A stretch of DNA of 64,000 nucleotides, from positions 100,700,953 through 100,764,952 of the forward strand of contig CM030366.1 in NCBI GenBank assembly GCA_017893485.1. Direction: 5' to 3'. Shown here one piece after another: positions 1-10,349 of the stretch (the first letter of the stretch is position 1; each line of letters starts with the position of its first letter). The stretch is from Hemerocallis citrina. Taxonomy: Eukaryota > Streptophyta > Magnoliopsida > Asparagales > Asphodelaceae. Under the pieces are notes generated by a model that was given only the letters and a program-made list of their open reading frames with translations, was not told where the DNA came from and did not search any database. The translations under genes and the position numbers were made by a program.

Positions 1-124
1 GTTCAGTTTGGAAGAGAACAAGAAAACTGTTTGACATGAGTGGAGATAAAGCCCAGGCCCTGATGGTATTTCTATGTGCTTCTATTAGCATTTCTGGGAG
101 GTTATCCAAGCTGATATATTCTAT

Positions 125-1048
125 ATGTTGACTGGAATTCAAATTAGGGCCGCTGATATTGGAAGATTGAACTACTCAAACATCGTGCTAATTCCTAAGT
201 GTGACGGAGCTAATAATGTCGCTGAATATAAACCCATCAGTCTCCTTAACTGCGCAGTGAAAATCTTCACCAAAATTCTGGCCAACAGATTAAGTCCTCT
301 GCTTGATTCTCTTGTATCCTTATCTCAAAGTGCCTTTTTAAAAGGAAAATCCACCATTGAATGCTTTCTAGTTTCCCATGAAGTTATTAACCAGTCTTGG
401 AACAAGAAATCTGACACCTTAATGATGAAGATATACTTCCGCAAAGCCTTTGATACAGTCAGTTGGGACTTCATTGAGCAGATGCTTACTGCGAGAGATG
501 TACCATCCTTTGGTCCAAGATGGTGCATGTGGATCTATACCATCCTTCGATTTGCTAAATCCTCAGTACTTGTTAATGGGTTGGGGGGATAATTATAATT
601 CCAAGAGGGACTTAAGCAAGGAGACCCTCTCTTGCCTATGTTCTTTATCCTAACTGTAGATGTGCTTGCTCAAATGTTAAGCTGTGGATGGAGCAATGGA
701 ACTTTTTCTTAACTTCAGCTCAGGGGCTATCTCGCTTCATTATGTACTTTCCAATTTGCTGATGACACTCTCATCATCTGTAAAGGTGATGAACAAGAAG
801 TGCTTAATTTTAAATTACTCCTTCACTTGTTTGCTAACATTTTAGGCTTAGATGTCAACTTCTCAAAGTCTTCCGTTATTTACTTTGGTTCCTCCAAGGC
901 CAAATTTCATGCTTTCGCTAATATCCTGGGTTGCAAACAAGATTCCTTACACAACAAATGCCTAGGAATGCATTTGGATAAAGGAAAATTAAAGAAGAGA
1001 GATTGGAAACCTCTGCTTCTGAGGATTGAGAAGAGATTATCCACCTAG
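125..1048 (+). pseudogene. LINE reverse transcriptase fragment
   Basis: The first open block (125-592) carries the plant LINE RT signature NIVLIPK, then PISLLN and VKIFTKILANRL. The motif A position reads KIYFRKAFDTV. Plant LINEs usually have an aspartate where this copy has tyrosine, so the catalytic metal site looks mutated. After frame breaks near 590-720, motif C (QFADD) is intact at 752-766. A further open block at 800-1048 matches the region after the palm, with NVNFSKS-like and CLGMHL-like text. With at least two frame breaks and a changed motif A, it cannot encode an active enzyme. Confidence 0.8.
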
Positions 1049-1672
1049 AAGGGGAATATGCTTTCTGAAGGAGGCAGAATGGTCACCATCAACTCAGTGC
1101 TCAATGCTTTGCCTACTTATTATGCCTTCTTTAAACTGCCAAACTAGGTTATTGCAAGAATCGACTAGATAAGAGGTAAATTCTTCTAGGTTGGTGCTGA
1201 TACTAACACCTTTGGAACTGCATGCACAACTTGAAAGCATATATGTCAGCCTAAAGAGCAAAGTGGCTTGGCTGTCTTATATCTCAGTCAGTTTAATAAT
1301 GCCTTACGAATGAAGTGGTGGTGGAAGCTCTTGGCAGATAACTCACTTGGCAGCCAAATACTTCTGTCATTATATTTTAACAAAGCCTCAAATTCCTTCA
1401 CTTGCTCTACTCAGGCATCAGATTTCTAGAAGGGGATTCATAAGCTAAGTGAGAAATTCCAACAGGGGATTAATTGGCAACTTGGTGATGGGCAACTCAT
1501 CAAATTCTAGTCTTCTAAGTGGATCGGAGGCCATAGTATATCCACTTTATTCCCTGCCTTATTCGATGTAGCTTGGAACAAAGAAGCAACACTTTGCTCC
1601 CAGGGCTACTTACAATATGGTAAATGGATTTGGAGACCTAGTTTAAACACCATCTCCTCCTCTCGCCTTATC

Positions 1673-2155
1673 TTGGAGAAAGGTCAGCTATTGCACCTCA
1701 TCTTCAACTTGCAACCTTCTAACAATGTGGATATCCCCACTTGGAGGCACTCTGGCTCAGGGGTCTACATAGTCAAATTATCTTACTCCTTCAGTATTTC
1801 GGGTCTTCAGTCACCCTACTTTAGAGCTTGTTGGCAGAACTTCGCACCCCTCAAATGCAAGATTTTTATTTTGAAGTTGAGTTGGGAGATACTCAACTCC
1901 AAGGTTAGGCTTCACTCTAGAGGAAGGGATGGTGACCAGACTTGCACGGTTGAAACCAAGGATGGGATGGTGACTAGACTTGCACGGTTGAAACCACCTT
2001 CCATATATTTTTTGAATATCCGATGGCTATTAACACTTGGTGCTACTTCACCTAACACTTCAAAATTCCTCACTTTCCTGCATCCACTTCAGATTGTTTC
2101 ACACAGTGGTTTTTTGATTCTCATAATCACAAATACACCCACTCATGGCATCTGA
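1673..2155 (+). pseudogene. LINE C-terminal zf-RVT-like fragment with internal duplication
   Basis: This open block of the same LINE includes text like that before the zinc-binding reverse transcriptase tail of plant LINEs (WRHSGSGVYIVK, then FRACWQNFAPLKCKIFILKLSW). The zinc-binding cysteines cannot be followed because the frame is disturbed. A 33-35 bp segment is present twice in a row at 1927-1959 and 1963-1997, which puts a repeated TCTVETKDGMVTRL-type stretch into the translation. It is non-functional. Confidence 0.6.
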
Positions 2156-2790
2156 TTACAATTGCTACTTGTTGGAGTATATAGAATGCTAGGAATGATT
2201 GAACTTTCAATAACAAGCACATTACAATTGATAAGCTCATCACTAACGTTAAATTTTGGTTCTTCCATTGGCTAGATAGCAGCGAAAGCTTTAAGAAGTA
2301 AGCAAAGATCTTGAAGGACTTAGATGATGCAGGGGCTATAGATCTACTTGGGAGCGTTCGAGACTCTTCACTATGCATAGATGGAAGCAGTCAAGAATAG
2401 CCGAGCATGAGGTTCTTTTGTATTTTTTGGGACTCACATTGTCCCTTGTTTTGTATCTGTTATTGACTACCCTGGTTTATGTTGTATGCTTGTTTTGATG
2501 GGGGGTTGATTTTGTAACTGATTCTAGTATGTGTTTAGTGTGTGGGGGATGAGATCATAATTATGTCTCTGGTAGAGGAGTACGACAATAGTCATTTGCC
2601 CTCTCTACGATTCAATGTTGTCATCTTGAACTGGCGCACTCGCAAGACTTAGTTCTTTCTACAACCCCGCCATTAGTAATTTGTAATAGCTTTCTTTTTC
2701 TCATCTAATATATACATTCGAATGTGGGGTAGGGTTTCCCCTACCTTTTGCCAGTCAAAAAAAAAACTCCTCTTGTACTCCAATGGTTTG

Positions 2791-3172
2791 ACCAAAAAGA
2801 GGGGGGTGTGGTATAAAATGAGGGGGGTGAAGGTGAAAGTTATGAAGTGAAGGTGGTGGTTATAATTGAATTACGACTTATGAATTTTAAACTTATCCGT
2901 ACCAGGTACTCCCTTTCTAAATTATGTATTTCTATGTCCCCATGTTACTGTAGCTACAGTAATTTTTTTATTTTTTTAATATTTTTTTAAGATATATCAC
3001 GGTGAGGTAGGCCTCCTGTTTAACTTTTCAGCTAAACCCAATTTCCCCTTATGGCATACTCACAGCCTTTCGTCTAAAGTCGACTTTCTTTGCCTACAGG
3101 GTCACTCCTAGTTATAAGACCTACCTATGCGATTATGATATACCCTGAATAAAGGATAAGAGGAGTTTATGT
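2791..3172 (-). repeat. Viral terminal repeat, distal copy (leader up to primer site)
   Basis: This segment is nearly identical to 14379-14784 except for an ATTTT-type expansion in the other copy. On the minus strand it ends exactly where the primer-binding site would begin (TTTTTGGT). The integrated molecule therefore ends at the point where viral minus-strand DNA synthesis starts. The other boundary (3172) is internal to the leader. It is best read as terminal redundancy of a circular genome, not as a classical LTR, because no polypurine tract sits next to it. Confidence 0.8.
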
Positions 3173-3210
3173 GCAAAACAAAACTAAAAACTAAGTATAT
3201 AATACAGAAT

Positions 3211-3222
3211 TTTTATTTATTT
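3211..3222 (-). promoter_or_regulatory. Viral polyadenylation signal
   Basis: On the minus strand the sequence reads AATAAATAAAA. It lies about 200 bp downstream of the TATA box at 3421-3434. That is the spacing used by caulimoviruses to make a terminally redundant genomic RNA that passes the signal once and stops at it the second time. Assignment rests on position and motif only. Confidence 0.55.
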
Positions 3223-3420
3223 GGGGAACATAGTGGATACATAGTAAAGATGTTTCCCTTTCGGTACATGCAAGCTTACAATGAGTTCAAGCTTGAGGAG
3301 CTTGTTCCTTACGGTACATGCAATATTTTACAAAGCTTTGGTGAGGGAGAACATTGGAGTACAAGAGGAGTTTTTGAAGCAGGGTAAGGGATTGGATGAC
3401 TTTTAGAAGAGCAGAGGGGT

Positions 3421-3434
3421 GGTATTTATAGAGG
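3421..3434 (-). promoter_or_regulatory. Viral genomic-RNA promoter TATA box
   Basis: The minus strand reads CCTCTATAAATACC. It lies downstream of the viroplasmin-like ORF and about 600 nt upstream of the primer-site end at 2791, matching the long-leader layout of caulimovirus 35S-type promoters. The start site would be near 3390. Whether it is still active cannot be judged from sequence. Confidence 0.6.
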
Positions 3435-3740
3435 TTTTTCTGAGAGGAGCACTTGAAGGAGAATCTGCACTCTTCTAGCTTTTCTGAGTGGACATTTCTT
3501 TACATGTTGCAGTCTGGAGTCCATTCCTTTCTGAATGGAGGGATAAGTGGAGGTTGCTTTACACGTGGCTTCTTGTAGACCAAGCCTTTCTGAGTGGAGA
3601 GATGCTTTTCTGAGTGGAGGTGACAATTCTATCTACGCCTTTCTAAGTGGAGGGGACATTTGTGCAGGAATATCTAGGTGTCCAAAATGCCTTTCTGAGT
3701 GGAGGTGACATCTGTGCAGGAAAATTCTAAGTGGAGTCTA
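3430..3740 (-). repeat. Degenerate tandem repeat upstream of the viral promoter
   Basis: About eight copies of a core reading TTTCTGAGTGGAG on the plus strand (minus CTCCACTCAGAAA) occur between 3439 and 3737. Spacing is irregular, and some copies continue into GTGACATCTGTGCAGG. They lie directly upstream of the minus-strand TATA box, where the enhancer of caulimovirus promoters sits, so they are candidate enhancer elements. Confidence 0.6.
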
Positions 3741-3893
3741 GGTGTCCAAATTATGTAGAGCCACCAAATCTAAGGACATTGGGGTCATGGGATTGTTGTC
3801 GCCACTATCTCCTGTGTTTGAAAAGTTGTCTATTTGGGATAGAGGTGGTTTATCTTCAGGAATTTCCTTCTCACTTTCTGTCACCGTCTCCTT

Positions 3894-4820
3894 TTATTTT
3901 GAGACAGCTGTCTTGACTGCTTCTGCTACCGGTGTTGCAATCATAGCTCGAATTGATTTTTTTCGTTTGCTTTTCTTATGTCTTGGTTGGATCCTTTTTG
4001 GTTGCTTCTGGAAGCCTTCAATATGTAGGAGGAGCTGCAGAATTTGGTCATACTTGTTTGGGTCTGTAATATCTTGGTTTTCCATAGGGGCTTTGCCCTT
4101 GATTTGACTTTTTGGCAAAGTCACAGCCATCAACGGATTTGCTGTGTCTTTACCGGTAGCCGTTTGCTCCGGACTAGCCATTGGTATTGTAGACCCAATG
4201 ATATCTCTGTCATGGTTTTTTGGCAAAACCTTAGCCATAAACGGACTTGATGTGTCTTTATTGGTTGTCGTTTGAACCAGGCTAGCTATTAAATTTGTAG
4301 GCTCAATAGTACCTCTATCTGCATTTAGAGAGAAATGCAAACCCTTCTCATCCCACTTATTATAGACCGGGGGAGCAGTCTGTGGTGGATTTTTAGGTGG
4401 AAATCTGGTCTGGAATATTTGTTTCTCCAAGCTGGCTATCTTTTCCTGTAATTTCTGTTTTTCAAAAATCAGACAATTTTTATTTTCATTTAATGTTCTT
4501 ACCGTTCGTGACATTGCTTCGCAATGATCACAAAATAGGATTTTTCCCTGCATATCCTTTGTGATAGAGTATTCCAGGGGAGTTTCCTGCATGGATCTTA
4601 GGGAAGGAGAAACAAAATAGTTAGGTCCTAAGTAGCTTCTAGCTACATCTAGTGCTTCTGACAAATTATAGAAACCTTTATAAACTGGATTTTTGAAGTT
4701 CTTAATACTGTCTGCTACTTTTATCCAAGTATGAAAAACACCTACTAAATTACCTTGGAGATATGCATAAAACTTGTACCCTCTCTGGTTCTGACTAAAT
4801 ACTTTTGATAAAGAATTCAT
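3894..4820 (-). pseudogene. Viroplasmin / translational transactivator-like ORF (caulimovirus gene VI type)
   Basis: This 308-residue ORF begins with a region typical of the viroplasmin / RNase H N-terminal domain family: KFYAYLQGNLVGVFHTW near residues 16-32, then YKGFYNLSEALDVA. In caulimoviruses this protein forms inclusion bodies and lets ribosomes reinitiate on the polycistronic RNA. A charged, probably coiled-coil stretch follows at about residues 105-138, then a low-complexity part with a twice-repeated DT-SPFMAKVLPK / DTANPLMAVTLPK segment, and a Lys/Arg-rich tail. Family proteins are usually longer, so the end may be altered. It is the longest intact ORF left in the viral insertion and is assigned by domain and position. 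Confidence 0.75.
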
Positions 4821-5334
4821 GGCTGCTAAGAAATATTTCTGGTCCTTTCTATTAAATACAATCCATAAATTGTCTAAGATGCATTGTTGTTCTTTTGATG
4901 TAGAAATATGAGAATATGTTCTGAAAGGAGGATTGCCATTTGAAAAAACAAAATCTTCTTGGTTTCCGAATCACAATCATTCTTGGGGGGTTCCCTGGCT
5001 ACTGGCTGTTCTGTGGTGGAAATATGTCATCTGGACGGATCCCTGGTTGTGGTGGTGGCCTTGCCATCTGAATATTTTCCTAAAAATTATTCATTAGATC
5101 ATAATCGTGTGGTGTTTGCAAGAGATAAGAAATTCGTGTATTAATTAATTGTTTTCTGATTAGGTTTTCATAACCATCCTCATAAGGATCAAATTGTTCA
5201 GCAAGGGTGTATAAAAAATGTTTGTCATAGATGCAGTTAATACTGATAGAAAAAGCTTCAACAGAACATAATTGCAAAAAGTGGAATAGAGTAAAGTTTA
5301 TATCTGTATATTCTAGGAATGGATTTGGAAAGTC
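4821..5334 (-). pseudogene. C-terminal part of the viral polyprotein region, distal to the solo LTR
   Basis: Minus-strand open text (main block 5080-5277) continues the reading region seen at 8196-8591 on the other side of the inserted LTR. A proline-rich stretch containing RPPPQPG follows before the viroplasmin-like ORF. Stops occur at several points. The two halves were contiguous before the 5340-8195 insertion, as shown by the 5-bp duplication GCTAA on both sides. Function of this spacer region in the virus is not known to me. Confidence 0.55.
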
Positions 5335-5339
5335 GCTAA
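5335..5339. repeat. Target site duplication GCTAA (left) of solo LTR
   Basis: GCTAA here is repeated at 8196-8200 directly after the LTR. A 5-bp duplication is standard for LTR-retrotransposon integrase. Confidence 0.85.
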
Positions 5340-5814
5340 TGTAGAACCCCGTATTTTCAGATATTATTTTAAATATTTGAAAATGAATTTAAATTGATTT
5401 TTGGAGATTTAATAAATATTTTCAGAAAAATTTATCTTTTTACACGTGCAAAACACGTGCAAATACTTTTGAGGAATTTGAAAAGTTAAGTTTTCTTTAT
5501 GAAAAATCATCATTTATTATTTGGGATTTATTTAGTATTTTTCCATATTTTTCTGAAATTAATTGGAACTATTTGCAATTTTTGAGAAAAGAAGGACCTT
5601 TTTTGCAAATTTGACATTTTTAAGGGTTAAAATGTAAAAATGTATACCCTGGACGTTTTGAACAGTATTGGTTGAGATTTAGAATTATATTTTACTTTTA
5701 AATCCAAATTTAAATGAATTTTATTGAATTTCCAAGACTAGATCTATGTATGTAAAGTTGTATTTTGAAGGGGATCATTTTGCAAAAGTGTGGGTGAAAC
5801 CCTAAACCTAATCC

Positions 5815-5828
5815 CGGGTATTTAAAAG
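5815..5828 (+). promoter_or_regulatory. TATA-like promoter of the solo LTR
   Basis: GGGTATTTAAAAGG lies about 480 bp from the LTR start, a normal U3 position. It is followed by an AAG/GA-rich leader and a GT-containing donor-like site near 5946. This sets the orientation. Activity is unknown. Confidence 0.45.
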
Positions 5829-6482
5829 GATTTTCCCAGTAGTCATTACTGAAAATACAGAATTTTGGTGATTTGTTTTGGTGGAGGAAGAGGAAGTTTT
5901 GATCTAGCAAAAGGAAGGCTTTTTCGTTGAATCTTCTCAATTCAAAGGTGAGTGACATTGTGTGTTTTGTTTTGTTTTGTGAATGATATAAATTTGTCTT
6001 TTTATTGATCCATGCATGCGAGTGGCAATGTTGTTTGATTTGATGTTGTGAATGATATAGATCTTGTATTGTGGTATGATTCATGTGAATAATGATCGTT
6101 GTTTGTACCACGTTGTGAAATCTACGAATGATTAGTAGATCTTTGTTTATAAAATTGTATTGCTAAAGGCATGATTAAGATTTGAGTATGGTTATGATCG
6201 GATGATGAACATCTAGATCTTATATATTGTAAATCAAATTTTTAGTGAGAGTTGTGAAAGAGATTTAGTATTGAGAAACCCTAATGAAAGAATTAGTAAT
6301 CTAGAACATGAGAACTTGAGTTTTGACATATTTGATATTTCGAGTAATATATCCATAATGAGGATTAGTTGAGATTTGTCATTTTTTCTGAATACGAACT
6401 ATTATCATAAACAATGAATCTTTAGAAAACACCAGCTTTGATTTTGTATTCAGATCTAAATTATGAAAAACTGTAGGCCGAC

Positions 6483-6830
6483 AGCCGACTGGTCTAATTA
6501 TCAGTCGACTGGTATGACCCTACTGATGTATCATTAGCCTTTTGAAAATCCGATCTGGACAGCCGACTGAGACCCTTGTCAGTCGACTGGTGTACTTAAA
6601 ACTTACTTTGTAAAATTATGTCAGTTTCTTGTCTGGACAGTCGACCTATAACTCCTTTAAGTCGACTCATATACTTAGAATATTTTCTTGAGAATTATTG
6701 GAATTTGTCTCGGGTAAGTCGACCGATGACTTCTTAAGTCGACTTATATGACTTAGTTTATTTTTGTAAAATTTTGGATATTGGTCCTCTGGACAGTCGA
6801 CTTACTACAGTATAAGTCGACTGGTACTGA
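6483..6830. repeat. 78-bp tandem repeat with paired AGTCGACT palindromes
   Basis: Paired palindromes start at 6483/6503, 6561/6581, 6639/6660, 6717/6737 and 6795/6815. First members are exactly 78 bp apart each time and partners are 20-21 bp apart. The octamer varies only slightly (AGCCGACT, AGTCGACC) while the intervening sequence is strongly diverged. The palindromes are therefore the best preserved part of the unit. Confidence 0.85.
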
Positions 6831-7189
6831 TGGATTTTGTAATTTGAGTGTTCTTTCGAATAATTGGCTTTTAGATAATTCAGTCTATACCTTATCTGCA
6901 GTTAAGCATTTGATTTGTGATATTCAGTTGAGCTAATTTTGTTTAGTGGAAAGTTGATTAGGACTTTTGAGTTTGAGTCTCTAGAGGTGAGTGACCCTAG
7001 TATGCCGGTGTTGAGTTATTTTATTGAGGCCCGTAGAGGCATTTCAGTTATTCAGTTTTAATTTTAGTTCGGTAGGGTACACTACTCTAGGAGATTCGTT
7101 GAGTAATTAAATAACCCACAAATAATAAGGACAGGCACTAGTGGTGATATGATGAACGAGAACATGGGTTATGCACCTCAGTATGGCTT

Positions 7190-7475
7190 TAGATGTGGAA
7201 TTTAATCTCCGGAATTATCCAAGTAACTTACTTGAGATGTGGGATTTATCTCCGGAATTATCCAGGTAAATTACCTGCGATGTGAGATATATCTCTGGAA
7301 TTATCCAAGTGATTTGCTTGCGGTGTGGGATTGATCTCCAGAATTATCAAAGTCGAGGCGACGCACATGTGGTATTCATGTGATGATGTGTCAATGCTTA
7401 GATGTGGGATGATCTCCGAAATTATCCAGGTAAAATACCTGAGATGTGGGATCTATCTTCGGAATTATCAACCAT
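7190..7475. repeat. 43-bp tandem repeat with a hairpin per unit
   Basis: The core CTCCGGAATTATCC recurs at about 7207, 7250, 7293, 7336, 7414 and 7457, giving a 43-bp period with one longer step. Most units then carry a 13-bp inverted repeat such as AAGTAACTTACTT or AGGTAAATTACCT. Confidence 0.8.
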
Positions 7476-8195
7476 GGGCTAATTCCCACAGTTTATCTTT
7501 ATCTCGTAGTAGTCATCGTGATAGGATTAGTTGCATAGTGGGGGATTGAACCCTATGAAGTGAAGACGTTAAGGGCTTGCACCGAACCTATGTAGAATGA
7601 GATGCATAGACTTCGACAAGTACGCATTAGAGAGTCTGCATTAGAATTTGTGTTTCTTGACTTGGTTTTATGCACGTGGTTTTCCGGTTTTCTACACCTG
7701 ACACTTAGTTTAGTCCCACTTGATGTTTTCATGTTTCCTGTCATTTCTTACTTTCCATATTCTTATTTAGTATATGTTGTTTAAGAATTTATGAGGTATG
7801 TTCATTTATGTTGTTTGTTTGTTTTTATGTCATTCACACCATTTATGGCTGACCCCTTTAGTTTTGGGGGTTAGGGATCATCTCTAGCCTCATATATTGC
7901 AGGTTGTTGCTTAGAGTTGGAGGTTGGATGCTTGAGTTGGTTTTTGAGAAAAAGTGATTTAATAAGAGTTTTGTGTAAAATTTGTAATAGCAGTTTTGAG
8001 ATAAATTTGTGTTGTAAAGAAAAGAAAATTATGAGTTGAGATGTTTTGAATTCCGCTGTGCTATGCAAGTGATTGTTGTATTAAAAGTTGAAAAAATTAG
8101 TGGTGTTGGTTGTGTTTAATATTATATTGAAGTGGATTGCTGGGATTGTGCCACTTATTTTCTAAGATATTTTATTAGAAATTCGGGGCGCTACA

Positions 8196-8720
8196 GCTAA
8201 TGTTAAGATGGACCATATCATTATCTAGTCCTTTATTCTGTCTTATGTCCATTGTGAGAAACACTTCTGATGTGGATAATGCCCCAAGTTTTTCAAGGTT
8301 GTTTGCCTTTTGTTTAATAATTTGAGCATATCGTTGTTCTCGAATTTCCTTTACCCTGTTGGATATAATTGTAGCATGTGGTTCTTTAACCCACCAATAT
8401 TCTAATAGCTCATGAAGAGTTGTTACATTGTTCGTTTTAGTAATTACAGAAATGAATTCATTTTCTATGCAATGTCCTAAGAAGGCAATGAATTCTGTCA
8501 ATACTAGGTCTTCTTGGGTTACATTATAAGTTTGTGGATGCTCATCTACATTAAGTAAGTCAAAATATGTACCTATATCTCCTATGTCCACTAGAGCATG
8601 CTGATGGAGCAGGTGGCTAAGAGTATCGGGTAAGATATTAGTACTGCCTTTGATGTGTTCAAAAGTGATATGGGTGCCAAGGTGAAGGCACCGATCTAAA
8701 CAATTAAGCCAACGACGTCT
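8196..8720 (-). pseudogene. Viral polyprotein region after RNase H
   Basis: Open minus-strand text runs 8591 to the LTR boundary at 8196. The segment just upstream (8592-8720) looks like the end of a retroviral RNase H/connection domain (HIKGSTN then LPDTLSH) in another frame. The block after it is acidic and leucine-rich (LHELLEYWWVKEP) with no domain I recognise. It is separated from the preceding RNase H block by a frameshift at a T-run near 8729-8736 and from its downstream half by the solo LTR. Confidence 0.6.
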
Positions 8721-8724
8721 AGAG

Positions 8725-9054
8725 CTACGTTTTTTTTAAAGCCATCTTTGAATGAAAAGAAACTATGGCTTCACAGTTTGTTCGAATAGTTATTTCTTTT
8801 TTAGAAATAATAAACAGTTCAAAACTATCTAAAGCATAAGAGATGGCTAATAATTCGGCATCAATACTGCTAATGTTATCTTTTTCTTTATATTTACCAC
8901 TAGCATAGCGGCAAATTCTTTCTAAAGTTTTGTCAGAATACTTATTTGGTTTAGCAATCAAAGTTGCGCCCCAGCCTGTATTGCAACCGTCTGATTCTAT
9001 AATTAGATACTCTGAATCTAATGGTAATGCTAATTCTAGAAGTTCTTTAATCAA
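8725..9054 (-). pseudogene. Viral RNase H domain
   Basis: This block encodes LIIESDGCNTGWGATL, the first strand of a retroelement RNase H with its catalytic aspartate. It continues with SSIDAELLAISYALDSF (second acidic residue) and TIRTNCEAIVSF, where an aspartate is expected and asparagine is read (IRTN). The enzyme would degrade the RNA strand after reverse transcription. It follows the RT blocks on the same strand, as in caulimovirus ORF V. It ends early by a frameshift in the homopolymer near 8730. Confidence 0.75.
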
Positions 9055-9126
9055 GTTCTTAATTTGTTGGAGTAATTTAACATCTTTGTTAAAGTATCTT
9101 TGTCCATTTTGGGAAGTTTTTGCATA

Positions 9127-9447
9127 TTAGGGTCCTGCAATTTTGACCAACCCTAAAAATTGCAGGAGTTGTTTTAATTCTTCTAATTTGTCTGAAAAGT
9201 CTAAAGCTTTTTGGGCAATATGGGGTTGTAGTTTAATTTTTCCCTGCCCAATAATGGCTCCTGAAAATTCGATTTGTGGTTTATACAGCTGCATCTTTGT
9301 TTTCTTAATTATGATACCATGATTAATAAATTCTGAAATAATAATCTGCAAATGTCCTCTGTGTTCTTGCCTTGTTTTACTAAAAACTAGGATATCATCT
9401 ATATAAACAACAGAAAATTTTTTGTGCATTAGAAAAATGTCGTCCAT
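9127..9447 (-). pseudogene. Viral reverse transcriptase, C-terminal half (YIDD motif)
   Basis: The block begins in the RT palm with VVYIDDILVFSKT, the motif C catalytic pair preserved. It continues with HRGHLQIIISEFINHGIII, KTKMQLYKPQIEFSGAII and a thumb-like region. It lies in a different frame from the N-terminal RT block, with about 120 bp between (9448-9566) containing stops. The order matches caulimovirus ORF V. Confidence 0.8.
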
Positions 9448-9566
9448 TTTTCTTTGAAAACAGATGGTGCATTTTTAAGGCCCAAAGGCATGACGAGCTA
9501 TTCAAAATGTCCTTCGAGACATGTAAATGCTGTCCATTCTATACTTTCAGGATGCATTTTAATTTG

Positions 9567-10178
9567 TCAAAATCCGGATTTTAAATCAAACTTACTAAAT
9601 ATGTTACATCCTTGTATTTGATTTATTAATCTGGTTTTGTCTGGAATATCATATGCATCATCTCTGGTATCGTCATTTAACCTTTTGTAATTAATTACCA
9701 TTCGATTTTTTCCTTTAGCTATTTCACTATGTTTTCTAACAATAAAAGCAGCAGATTTGTAGGGACTTTCAGATCTTCTGATAACCCCTAATTTTAGAAG
9801 ATCTGTAATATGCATTTTAAAATCATCTATGTCTTGGTTTGTGGCATTTATTTTTGCTGTTCTAACCTTATATTCAGGGTTTATAATATCTAGCTTACAC
9901 ATGACCTTATCTTTATCCCAATACTTTAGTACTTCTTCACCCATTATTCCTAATTTCTCTATTTTTGATATTAGTTGTTCAACATCTTGTTCACTTATGA
10001 GGGTATAATAAAGATATTCTAGATTCATAAAGTCTGTATGGACTTCTATCTCATACTCTTGATTTATGTCATGAGCACTGTAATCGTCATTAGGAATTAC
10101 GTTATGTAACTCGCAATGCCTTTCATGGGGACAATTGCATTCTTTTTCTTCTTTGAGATTTTCTAGTTCTCTTATCAT
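9567..10178 (-). pseudogene. Viral reverse transcriptase, N-terminal half
   Basis: This 203-residue block ends with the RT fingers/palm sequence NRMVINYKRLNDDT, then DKTRLINQIQGCNIFSKFDLKSGF. It includes the motif A aspartate (SKFDLKSGF), as in caulimovirus and Ty3-gypsy enzymes. The N-terminal 80 residues are the protease-RT linker. The HCELHN and CNCPHERHCEL text near residues 12-27 is cysteine/histidine-rich and could be a small metal-binding knob. A frame break follows after motif A. Confidence 0.8.
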
Positions 10179-10349
10179 GATTGGTTCATCGTGTGTAAAA
10201 ACTGGTGTAAAAATTGTATGTTTCTATAACTGCAAGTAATCTTTACTTATTAGCATACTGCCTTTATCCTTTAATAAGAAGCTTAATCCCAAAATTAAAT
10301 CATTGCTTAGATCAAGTTGTCTAACCCATGTGGATTCTTTGGATAATGT

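Larger units (their letters stand above)
1..2767 (+). mobile_element. Decayed LINE (L1-type), 3' portion
   Basis: This is a non-LTR retrotransposon lying in the plus direction and cut by the left window edge. Reverse transcriptase motifs lie in 125-1048. The text from about 1670 to 2000 resembles the C-terminal zf-RVT region of plant LINEs. The sequence ends in an A-run at 2758-2767, the expected LINE 3' tail. Many in-frame stops and frame changes interrupt the ORF, so it is a fossil. It sits 23 bp from the viral insertion starting at 2791. The 5' end and endonuclease are outside the window. A host gene is unlikely given the RT motifs and the poly-A end. Confidence 0.85.
5340..8195 (+). mobile_element. 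Solo LTR, 2856 bp, inserted in the viral sequence
   Basis: The element starts TGTAGAACCCCG and ends CGGGGCGCTACA, near-perfect short inverted repeats with TG and CA ends. It is flanked by the 5-bp duplication GCTAA (5335-5339, 8196-8200) and has no coding capacity. This is the structure left when two LTRs recombine. A TATA-like GTATTTAAAAGG at about 5818 suggests plus orientation, and GGTGAGT near 5946 could be a splice donor in the leader. It contains a five-unit 78-bp repeat with paired palindromes (6483-6830) and a 43-bp repeat (7190-7475). The termini resemble Ty3-gypsy LTRs elsewhere in the window. Confidence 0.85.

Noticed and set aside
2791..3172. Classical LTRs of a Ty3-gypsy element instead of viral terminal redundancy
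   Set aside because: No polypurine tract adjoins the inner edge of the distal copy, no TG/CA ends are seen, and movement-protein and viroplasmin-like ORFs are present.
6483..6830. CRISPR-like array (short repeats with spacers)
   Set aside because: The host is a plant, repeats are 8-10 bp palindromes inside LTRs with diverged tandem spacers, and there are no cas genes.
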